Both the position numbers and the translations under genes were made by a program. 64,000 nucleotides of DNA from Otis tarda (taxonomy: Eukaryota > Chordata > Aves > Otidiformes > Otididae). This document shows, in pieces, positions 25,561-36,420 of this stretch. The notes below the pieces were generated by a model, which saw only the letters and a list, made by a program, of their open reading frames with translations, searched no databases and was not told the origin of the DNA. The stretch covers positions 62,001 through 126,000 of the forward strand of contig JAPMTP010000080.1 of assembly GCA_026413225.1 (NCBI GenBank). Direction: 5' to 3'. Each line of letters opens with the position of its first letter. The stretch's first letter is position 1.

Positions 25561-27630
25561 TGCTCCTCAGTGGCCATTGGCAGCGCACCTACAGCAGCAC
25601 AGACATTGAGGCTCCGGTCTTTCCCTGACGAACAGGGCTTCTACATTTACCACCAGCTGCACGTGGGCTCCCCCGGAAAAAAAATGTCGAAAAATCAAGA
25701 ACGTGGGACCATTGCTCCCACACCAAAAGTGCCAGCCACTCAAGCTCTTGCTGTCCCTCAGCGGCCATTGCAGTGCACCTACAGCACCACAGACATTGGG
25801 GCTCCGGGCTTTCCCTGACGAACAGGGCTTTGACGTTTACCACCAGCTGCACCAGGGCACCCACTGAAAAAAACCCCGAATAATCATGAATGTCGGACGA
25901 TTGCTCCCACACCAAAAGTGCCAGCCACTCAAGCTCTTGCTGCTCCTCAACGGCCATTGGTAGCGCACGTACAGCAGCACAGACATTGGGACTCCGGGCT
26001 TTCCCTGACGAACAGGGCTTCGATGTATACCACCAGCTGCACTAGGGCGCTCACTGAAAAAAAACCCGATAAATCACGAACGTCGGACCATTGCTCCCAC
26101 ACCAAAAGGGCCAGATACTCAAGCTCTTTTTGCTCCTAAGCGGTCATTGGCTGTGCACGTACAGCACCACAGACATTGGGGCTCCGGGCTTTCCCTGACG
26201 AACAGGGCTTCGACGTTTACCACCAGCTGCACGTGGGCGCTCCCCGAAAAAAAACCCCAAAAAATCACGAACGTTGGACCATTGCTCCCACACCAAAAGT
26301 GCCAGACACTCAAGCTCTTGCTGCTCCTCAACGGCCATTGGCAGCGCACCTACAGCACCACAGACATTGGGGCTCCGGGCTTTCCCTGACGAACAGGGCT
26401 TCGACGTTTACCACCAGCTGCACGTGGGCGGCCCCTGAAAAAAAACCACAAAAAATCACGAATGTCGGACGATTGCTCCCACACCAAAAGTGCCAGCCAC
26501 TCAAGCTCTTGCTGTCCCTCAGCGGCCATTGGCAGTGCCCCTACAGCACCACAGATATTGGGGCTCCAGGCTTTCCCTAACGAACAGGGCTTTGACGTAT
26601 ACCACCAGCTGCACGTGGGCGCTCCCAGAAAAAAACCCCAAAAAATCACGAACGTCAGACCATTGCACCCACACCAAAAGTGCCAGCCACTCAAGCTCTT
26701 GCTGTCCCTCAGCGGCCATTGGCAGCGCATCTACAGCAGCACAGACATTGGGGCTCCGGGCTTTCCCTGACGAACTGGGCTTCCACGTTTACCACCAGCT
26801 GCACCACGGAGATCAATGAAAAAAACCCCGAAAAATCACGAATTCGGACGATTGCTCCCACACCAAAATTGCCAGGCAGTCAAGCTCTTGCTGCTCCTCC
26901 GTGGCCATTGGCAGTGCACCTATAGCAGCACAGACATTGGGGCTCCGGGCTTTCCCTGACGAACAGGGCTTCGACGTTTACCACCGTCTACACGTGAGCG
27001 CCCACTGAAAACAACCCCGAATAATCACGAATGTCGGACGATTGTTCCCACACCAAAAGTGCCAGCCTCTCAAGCTCTTGCTGCTCCTCAACGGCCATTG
27101 GTAGCGCACGTACACCAGCACAGACATTGGGGCTCCAGGGTTTCCCAACGAACAGGGCTTCGACGTTTACCACCAGCTGCACCAGGGCGCTCACTGAAAA
27201 GAAAACCCGAAAAATCACGAACGTGGGACCATTGCTCCCACACCAAAAGTGCCAGCCACTCAAGCTCTTGCTGCTCCTCAGCGGCCATTCGCAGCGCACC
27301 TACAGCACCACAGACATTGAGGCTCTGGGCTTTCCCTGACGAACAGGGCTTCGACGTTTACCACCAGCTGCACGTGGCTGCTCCCTGAAAAAAAACCCCA
27401 AAAAATCACCAACGTTGGGCCATTGCTCCCACACCAAAAGTGCCAGCCACTCAAGCTCTTGCTGCTCCTCAGCGGCCATTGGCAGCGCACATACCGCAGC
27501 ACAGACATTGGGGCTCCAGGCTTTCCCTGACGAACAGGGCTTCGACGTTTACCACCATCTGAACGTGGGCGCTCCCTGAAAAAGAAACCCCGAAAAATTA
27601 CGAACGTCGGACGATTGCTCCCACACCAAA
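25560..27630 (+). repeat. HOR block B, copy 3
   Basis: This copy matches B2 at -4,193 (left part) and -4,002 (right part). The monomer around 25,990 joins the left half of the GGGACTCCGGG type to the right half of the CTTCGATGTATACC type, with the join between 25992 and 26020, which accounts for the missing monomer. The EcoRI marker is at 26840-26845. Confidence 0.8.
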
Positions 27631-29560
27631 AGTGCCAGCCACTCAAGCTCTTGCTGCTCCTCAGCGGCCATTGGCAGCGCACCTACAGCAGCACAGACAT
27701 TGGGGCTCCGGGCTTTCCCTGACGAACAGGGCTTCGACGTTTACCACCAGCTGCAACTGGGCGCCCCCTGACAAAAACCCTCGAAAAATCACGAACCTTG
27801 GGCGATTGCTCCCACACAAAAAGTGCCAGCCACTCAAGCTCTTGCTGCTCCTCAACGGCCATTGGCATGGCACCTACAGCAGGACAGAGATTGGGGCTCC
27901 GGGCTTTCCCTGACGAACAGGGCTTCGACATTTACCACCAGCTGCACGTGGGCGCCCCCTGAAAAAAAAGACGAAACATCACGAACATCGGACCATTGCT
28001 CCCACACGAAAAGGACCAGACACTCAAGCTCTTTTTACTCCTCAGCGGTCATTGGCAGTGCACGTACAGCACCACAGACACTGGGGCTCCGGGCTTTCCC
28101 TGACGAACAGGGCTTAGATGTTTACCACCAGCTGCACCTGGCCGCTCCCGGAAAAAAAACCCCGAAAAATCAAGAACCTTGGACGATTGCTCCCACACCA
28201 AAAGTGCCAGCCACTCAAGCTCTTGCTGCTCCTCAGCGGCCATTGGCAGCGCACCTACAGCAGCACAGACATTGGGGCTCCGGGCTTTCCCTGACGAACA
28301 GGGCTTCGACGTTTACCACCAGCTGCACGTGGGCGCCCCGTGAAAAAAAACCCCTGAAAAATCACGAACGTTGAACGATTGCTCCCACACCAAAATTGCC
28401 AGCCACTCAAGCTCTTGCTGCCCCTCAGCGGCCATTGGCAGCGCACCTACAGCAGCACAGACATTGGGGCTCCGGGCTTTCCCTGACGAACAGGGCTTCG
28501 ACGTTTACCACCAGCTACACGTGGCCGCTCCCTGAAAAAAAACCCCAAAAAATCAAGAACGTCGGGGCATTGCTCCCACACCAAAAGTGCCAGCCACTCA
28601 AGCTCTTGCTGCTCCTCAGCGGCCATTGGCAGCGCACATAGCGCAGCACAGACATTGGGACTCCGGGCTTTCCCTGACGACCAGGGCTTCGACGTTTACC
28701 ACCAGCTGCACCATGGAGCTCACTGAAAAAAACCCCGAAAAATCACGAACGTCAGACGATTGCTCCCACACCAAAAGTGCCAGCCACTCAAGCTCTTGCT
28801 GCTCATCAGCGGCCATTGGCAGCGCACCTACAGCAGCACAGACATTGGGGCTCCGGGCTTTCCCTGACGAACAGGGCTTTGACGTATACCACCAGCTGAA
28901 CTTGGGCGCCCTCTGAAAAAGAAACCCCGAAAAATTACGAACGTCGGACGATTGCTCCCACACAAAAAGTGCCAGCCACTCAAGCTCTTGCTGCTCCTCA
29001 GCGGCCATTGACAGCGCACCTATAGCAGCACAGACATTGGGGCTCCGGGCTTTCCCTGACGAACAGATCTTCGACGTTTACCACCAGCTGCACGTGCGCG
29101 CCCACTGAAAACAAGCCCGAAAAATCACGAATGTCGGACGATTGCTCCCACACCAAAAGTGCCAGCCACTCAAGCTCTTGCTGCTCCTCAGCGGCCATTG
29201 GCAGCGCACCGACAGCAGCACACACATTGGGGCTCCGGGCTTTCTCTGACGAACAGGGCTTCGACGTTTACCACCAGCTGCACCTGGGCGCCACCTTAAA
29301 AAAAAACTCGAAAAATCACGAACGTCGGACCATTGCTCCCACAGCAAAAGTGCTAGACACTCAAGCTCTTTTTGCTCCTCAGTGGCCATTGGCAGCGCAC
29401 GTACAGCAGCACAGACTTTGGGGCTCCAGGCTTTCCCTGACGAACATGGCTTTGACATATACCACCAGCTGTACGTGTGCGCCCCCTTAAAATGAAACCC
29501 TGAAAAATCACGAACGTCGGACTATTGCTGCCATAGAAAAAGGGCCAGCCACTCAAGCTC
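27630..29560 (+). repeat. Satellite segment between B3 and E4
   Basis: About ten monomers. The first two match about 13,720-14,090 with offset about 13,912 bp. The remainder is a mixture of variant types without a clear long partner. A monomer near 29,060 has lost the CAGGG hairpin arm (GACGAACAGATCTTCG, which also creates a BglII site). Confidence 0.58.
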
Positions 29561-30660
29561 TTGCTGCTCCTCAGCGGCCATTGGCAGCGCACCTACAGCA
29601 CCACAGACATTGGGGCTCCGGGCTTTCCCTGACGAACAGGGCTTCGACGTTTACCACCAGCTGCACGAGGGCGCCCCCTGAAAAAAAAACTCGAAAAATC
29701 ACGAACGTTGGACCATTGCTCCCACACCAAAAGGGCCAGCCACTCAAGCTCTTGCTGCTCCTCCGCAGCCATTGGCAGCGCACCTACAGCACCACAGACA
29801 TTGGGGCTCCGGGCTTTCCCTGACGAACAGGGCTTCGACGTTTACCACCAGCTGCACGAGGGAGCCCCCTGAAAAAAAACTGGAAAAATCACGAACGTCG
29901 GACGATTGCTCCCACACCAAAAGGGCCAGCCACTCAAGCTCTTGCTGCTCCTCAGCGGCCATTGGCAGTGCACCTACAGCAGCACAGACATTGGAGCTCC
30001 GGGCTTTCCCTGACGAACAGGGCTTCGATGTTTACCACCAGCTGCACCAGGGCGCTCACTGAAAAAAAAACCCCAAAAAATCACGAACGTCGGACGATTG
30101 CTTCCACACCAAAAGTGCCAGCCACTCAAGCTCTTGCTGCTCCTCAGCAGCCATTGGCAGCGCACCTACAGCACCACAGACATTGGGGCTCCGGGCTTTC
30201 CCTGACGAACAGGGCTTCGATGTTTACCACCAGCTGCACCAGGGCGCTCACTGAAAAAAAAACCACAAAAAATCACGAACGTCGGACGATTGCTTCCACA
30301 CCAAATGTGCCAGCCACTCAAGCTCTTGCTGCTCCTCAGCGGCCATTGGCAGCGCACCTACAGCAGCACAGACATTGGGGCTCCGGGCTTTCCCTGACGA
30401 ACAGGGCTTCGACGTTTACCACCAGCTGCATGTGTGCGCCTCCTGAAAAAAAAACTGAAAAAATCACGAACGTCGGACCATTGCACCCACACCAAAAGTG
30501 CCAGCCACTCAAGCTCTTGCTGCTCCTCAGCGACCATTGGCAGCGCACCTACAGCACCACAGACATTGGGGCTCCGGGCTTTCCCTGACGAACAGGGCTT
30601 CGAAGTTTACCACCAGCTGCACGAGGGCGCTCCCTGAAAAAGAACCCCAAAAAATCACGA
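29560..30660 (+). repeat. Left part of HOR block E, copy 4
   Basis: The section from about 30,336 aligns with E2 at -11,632 bp (61 monomers; 30336 with 18704 and 30498 with 18866). Between 29,560 and 30,300 the monomers resemble about 18,320-18,700 but include an apparent local duplication: two successive monomers ending GATGTTTACC..CACCAGGG near 30,028 and 30,219. Confidence 0.65.
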
Positions 30661-33550
30661 ACGTCGGACGATTGCTCCCACACCAAAAGTGCCAGCCACT
30701 CAAGCTCTTGCTGCTCCTCAGCGGCCATTGGCAGCGCACCTACAGCAGCACAGACATTGGGGCTCCGGGCTTTCCTTGAGGAGCAGGGCTTCGACGTTTA
30801 CAACCAGCTACACGTGGGCGTCCACTGAAAAAAAACCAGAAAAATCACGAACGTTGGACGATTGCTCCCACACCAAAAGTGCTAGACACTCAAGCTCTTG
30901 CTGCTCCTCAGCGGCCATTGGTAGCGCACGTACAGCAGCACAGACACTGGGGCTCCGGGCTTTCCCTGATGAACAGGGCTTCCACGTTTACCACCAGCTA
31001 CCCGTGGGCGCTCCCTGAAAAAAAACCCCAAAAAATCACGAACGTCGGACGATTGCTCCCACACCAAAAGTGCCAGCCACTCAAGCTCTTGCTGCTCCTC
31101 AGCGGCCATTGGCAGTGCACCTACAGCAGCACAGACATTGGGGCTCCGGGCTTTCCCTGACAAACAGGCCTTCGACGTTTACCACCAGCTGCACCTGGGC
31201 GCCACCTGAAAAAAAAACTGGAAAAATCACGAACGTCGGACCATTGCTCCCACACCAAAAGTGCTAGACACTCAAGCTCTTTTTGCTCCTCAGCGGCCAT
31301 TGGCAGCGCACGTACAGCAGCACAGACATTGGGGCTCCGGGCTTTCCCTGACGAACATGGCTTTGACATATACCACCAGCTGTACGTGTGCGCCCCCTAA
31401 AAAAGAAACCCCGAAAAATCACGAACGTCGGACGATTGCTCCCACACCAAAAGGGCCAGACACTCAAACCCTTGCTGCTCCTCAGCGGCCATTGGCAGCG
31501 CACCTACAGCAGCACAGACATTGGGGCTCCGGGCTTTCCCTGACGAACAGGGCTTCGACGTATACCACCAGCTGCACCAGGGCGCTCACTGAAAAAAACC
31601 CCGAAAAATTACGAACGTTGGACGATTGCTCCCACACCAAAAGGGCCAGCCACTCAAGCTCTTGCTGCTCCTCAGCGGCCATTGGCAGCGCTCCTACAGC
31701 AGCACAGACATTGGGGCTCCGGGCTTTCCCTGACGAACAGGGCTTCGACGTTTACCACCAGCTGCACGAGGGCGCCCCCCTGAAAAAAAAAAAAAAAACT
31801 CGAAAAATCACGAACGTTGGACCATTGCTCCCACACCAAAAGTGCCAGCCACTCAAGCTCTTGCTGCTCCTCAGCGGCCATTGGCAGTGCACCTACAGCA
31901 CCACAGACATTGAGGCTCCGGGCTTTCCCTGACAAACAGGGCTTCGACGTATACCACCAGCTGCACCAGGGCGCTCACTGAGAAAAACCCCGAAAAATCA
32001 CGAACGTCGGACGATTGCCTCCACACCAAAAGTGCCAGCCACTCAAGCTCTTGCTGCTCCTCAGCGGCCATTGGCAGCGCACCTATAGCAGCACAGACAT
32101 TGGGGCTCCGGGCTTTCCCTGACGAACAGGGCTTCGACGTTTACCACCAGATACACGTGCGCGCCCACTGAAAAAAAAACCCCGAAAAATCACGAACGTC
32201 GGACGATTGCTCCCACACCAAAAGTGCCAGCCACTCAAGCTCTTGCTGCTCCTCAGTGGCCATTGGCAGCGCATCTACAGCAGCACAGACATTGGGGCTC
32301 TGGGCTTTCCCTGACGAACAGGGCTTCGACGTTTACCACCAGCTGCACGTGGGCACCCCCTGAAAAAAAAACTCGAAAAATCACGAACGTCAGACCATTG
32401 CTCCCACACCAAAAGTGCCAGCCACTCAAGCTCTTGCTGCTCCTCAGCGGCCATTGGCAGCGCACCTACAGCAGCACAGACATTGGGACTCCGGGCTTTC
32501 CCTGACGAACAGGGCTTCGAAGTTTACCACCAGCTGCACGAGGGCGCCCCTGAAAAAAAACTCGAAAAATCACGAACGTCGGACCATTGCTCCCACACCA
32601 AAAGTGCCAGCCACTCAAACTCTTGCTGCCCCTCAGCGGCCATTGGCAGTGCACCTACAGCAGCACAGACATTGGGGCTCCGGGCTTTCCCTGACGAACA
32701 GGGCTTCGACGTATACCACCAGCTGCACCAGGGCGCTCACTGAAAAAAAAAACCCCGAAAAATCACGAACGTTGGACGATTGCTCCCACACCAAAAGGGC
32801 CAGCCACGCAAGCTCTTGCTGCTCCTCAGCGGCCATTGGCAGCGCACCTAGAGCAGCACAGACATTGGGGCTCCGGGCTTTCCCTGACGAACAGGGCTTC
32901 GACGTTTACCACCAGCTGCACGAGGGCGCCCCTGAAAAAAAACTCGAAAAATCACGAACGTTGGACCATTGCTCCCACACCAAAAGTGCCAGCCACTCAA
33001 GCTCTTGCTGCTCCTCAGCGGCCATTGGCAGTGCACCTACAGCACCACAGACATTGAGGCTCCGGGCTTTCCCTGACAAACAGGGCTTCGATGTTTACCA
33101 CCAGCTACACCTGGGCGCCCGCTGAAAAAAAACTCGAAAAATCACGAACGTCGGACGATTGCTCCCACACCAAAAGGGCCAGCCACTCAAGCTCTTGCTG
33201 CTCCTCAGCGGCCATTGGCAGTGCACCTACAGCAGCACAAACATTGGGGCTCCGGGCTTTCCCTGACGAACAGGGCTTCGATGTTTACCAACAGCTGCAC
33301 CTGGGCGCTCACTGAAAAAAAAAACCCCAAAAAATCACGAACGTCGGACGATTGCTCCCACACCAAAAGTGCCAGCCACTCAAGCTCTTGCTGCTCCTCA
33401 GCGGCCATTGGCAGCGCACCTACAGCACCACAGACATTGCGGCTCCGGGCTTTCCCTGACGAACAGGGCTTCGACGTTTACCACCAGCTGCACGAGGGCG
33501 CTCCCTGAAAAAAAACCCCAAAAAATCACGAACGTCGGACGATTGCTCCC
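30660..33550 (+). repeat. 15-monomer HOR unit, copy 1 (E4)
   Basis: This is the first of two adjacent 15-monomer units. Matching points are offset 2,871 bp in the left part (30689 with 33560, 31482 with 34353) and 2,863-2,864 bp in the right part (31871 with 34734, 32415 with 35279). The drop of 7-8 bp falls at the A16 tract at 31783-31798, which is A9 in the partner. The left half also matches E2 at -11,632 bp. Confidence 0.85.
31783..31798 (+). repeat. Expanded A16 homopolymer in a satellite A-tract
   Basis: The A-tract following CCCCCCTG is 16 bases, against the usual 6-9 and against A9 at the matching place (about 34,653-34,661) in the adjacent HOR copy. Replication slippage is the simple explanation; an assembly or read error cannot be excluded. 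Confidence 0.85.
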
Positions 33551-36420
33551 ACACCAAAAGTGCCAGCCACTCAAGCTCTTGCTGCTCCTCAGCGGCCATT
33601 GGCAGCGCACCTACAGCAGCACAGACATTGGGGCTCCGGGCTTTCCTTGAGGAGCAGGGCTTCGACGTTTACAACCAGCTACACGTGGGCGTCCACTGAA
33701 AAAAAACCAGAAAAATCACGAACGTTGGACGATTGCTCCCACACCAAAAGTGCTAGACACTCAAGCTCTTGCTGCTCCTCAGCGGCCATTGGTAGCGCAC
33801 GTACAGCAGCACAGACACTGGGGCTCCGGGCTTTCCCTGATGAACAGGGCTTCCACGTTTACCACCAGCTACCCGTGGGCGCTCCCTGAAAAAAAACCCC
33901 AAAAAATCACGAACGTCGGACGATTGCTCCCACACCAAAAGTGCCAGCCACTCAAGCTCTTGCTGCTCCTCAGCGGCCATTGGCAGTGCACCTACAGCAG
34001 CACAGACATTGGGGCTCCGGGCTTTCCCTGACAAACAGGCCTTCGACGTTTACCACCAGCTGCACCTGGGCGCCACCTGAAAAAAAAACTGGAAAAATCA
34101 CGAACGTCGGACCATTGCTCCCACACCAAAAGTGGTAGACACTCAAGCTCTTTTTGCTCCTCAGCGGCCATTGGCAGCGCACGTACAGCAGCACAGACAT
34201 TGGGGCTCCGGGCTTTCCCTGACGAACATGGCTTTGACATATACCACCAGCTGTACGTGTGCGCCCCCTAAAAAAGAAACCCCGAAAAATCACGAACGTC
34301 GGACGATTGCTCCCACACCAAAAGGGCCAGACACTCAAACCCTTGCTGCTCCTCAGCGGCCATTGGCAGCGCACCTACAGCAGCACAGACATTGGGGCTC
34401 CGGGCTTTCCCTGACGAACAGGGCTTCGACGTATACCACCAGCTGCACCAGGGCGCTCACTGAAAAAAACCCCGAAAAATCACGAACGTTGGACGATTGC
34501 TCCCACACCAAAAGGGCCAGCCACTCAAGCTCTTGCTGCTCCTCAGCGGCCATTGGCAGCGCTCCTACAGCAGCACAGACATTGGGGCTCCGGGCTTTCC
34601 CTGACGAACAGGGCTTCGACGTTTACCACCAGCTGCACGAGGGCGCCCCCTGAAAAAAAAACTCGAAAAATCACGAACGTTGGACCATTGCTCCCACACC
34701 AAAAGTGCCAGCCACTCAAGCTCTTGCTGCTCCTCAGCGGCCATTGGCAGTGCACCTACAGCACCACAGACATTGAGGCTCCGGGCTTTCCCTGACAAAC
34801 AGGGCTTCGACGTATACCACCAGCTGCACCAGGGCGCTCACTGAGAAAAACCCCGAAAAATCACGAACGTCGGACGATTGCCTCCACACCAAAAGTGCCA
34901 GCCACTCAAGCTCTTGCTGCTCCTCAGCGGCCATTGGCAGCGCACCTATAGCAGCACAGACATTGGGGCTCCGGGCTTTCCCTGACGAACAGGGCTTCGA
35001 CGTTTACCACCAGATACACGTGCGCGCCCACTGAAAAAAAAAACCCCGAAAAATCACGAACGTCGGACGATTGCTCCCACACCAAAAGTGCCAGCCACTC
35101 AAGCTCTTGCTGCTCCTCAGTGGCCATTGGCAGCGCATCTACAGCAGCACAGACATTGGGGCTCTGGGCTTTCCCTGACGAACAGGGCTTCGACGTTTAC
35201 CACCAGCTGCACGTGGGCACCCCCTGAAAAAAAAACTCGAAAAATCACGAACGTCAGACCATTGCTCCCACACCAAAAGTGCCAGCCACTCAAGCTCTTG
35301 CTGCTCCTCAGCGGCCATTGGCAGCGCACCTACAGCAGCACAGACATTGGGACTCCGGGCTTTCCCTGACGAACAGGGCTTCGAAGTTTACCACCAGCTG
35401 CACGAGGGCGCCCCCTGAAAAAAAAACTCGAAAAATCACGAACGTCGGACCATTGCTCCCACACCAAAAGTGCCAGCCACTCAAACTCTTGCTGCCCCTC
35501 AGCGGCCATTGGCAGTGCACCTACAGCAGCACAGACATTGGGGCTCCGGGCTTTCCCTGACGAACAGGGCTTCGACGTATACCACCAGCTGCACCAGGGC
35601 GCTCACTGAAAAAAACCCCGAAAAATCACGAACGTTGGACGATTGCTCCCACACCAAAAGGGCCAGCCACGCAAGCTCTTGCTGCTCCTCAGCGGCCATT
35701 GGCAGCGCACCTAGAGCAGCACAGACATTGGGGCTCCGGGCTTTCCCTGACGAACAGGGCTTCGACGTTTACCACCAGCTGCACGAGGGCGCCCCCTGAA
35801 AAAAAAACTCGAAAAATCACGAACGTTGGACCATTGCTCCCACACCAAAAGTGCCAGCCACTCAAGCTCTTGCTGCTCCTCAGCGGCCATTGGCAGTGCA
35901 CCTACAGCACCACAGACATTGAGGCTCCGGGCTTTCCCTGACAAACAGGGCTTCGATGTTTACCACCAGCTACACCTGGGCGCCCCCTGAAAAAAAACTC
36001 GAAAAATCACGAACGTCGGACGATTGCTCCCACACCAAAAGGGCCAGCCACTCAAGCTCTTGCTGCTCCTCAGCGGCCATTGGCAGTGCACCTACAGCAG
36101 CACAGACATTGGGGCTCCGGGCTTTCCCTGACGAACAGGGCTTCGATGTTTACCAACAGCTGCACCTGGGCGCTCACTGAAAAAAAAACCCCAAAAAATC
36201 ACGAACGTCGGACGATTGCTCCCACACCAAAAGTGCCAGCCACTCAAGCTCTTGCTGCTCCTCAGCGGCCATTGGCAGCGCACCTACAGCACCACAGACA
36301 TTGCGGCTCCGGGCTTTCCCTGACGAACAGGGCTTCGACGTTTACCACCAGCTGCACGAGGGCGCTCCCTGAAAAAAAACCCCAAAAAATCACGAACGTC
36401 GGACGATTGCTCCCACACCA
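33551..36420 (+). repeat. 15-monomer HOR unit, copy 2 (E5)
   Basis: This is the tandem partner of the preceding unit. The right part also recurs at +4,009 bp (21 monomers; 35088 with 39097, 35470 with 39479). The two units look nearly identical apart from scattered substitutions and A-tract length, which suggests a recent duplication. Confidence 0.85.

Noticed and set aside
29050..29080. A BglII site (AGATCT) in a hairpin-arm mutant near 29,067 as a possible insertion scar
   Set aside because: It is explained by simple substitutions in CAGGGCTTCG giving CAGATCTTCG, with no length change or duplicated flank.
32415..33125. A 236-codon open frame on the plus strand, with similar frames of 223 codons (31261-31932) and 219 codons (9973-10632)
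   Set aside because: They run through several satellite monomers only because local A-tract lengths make successive monomers keep an open frame. Similar open frames occur on the other strand and in other frames over the same bases, and the frame changes from copy to copy. There is no conserved protein, start context or domain.
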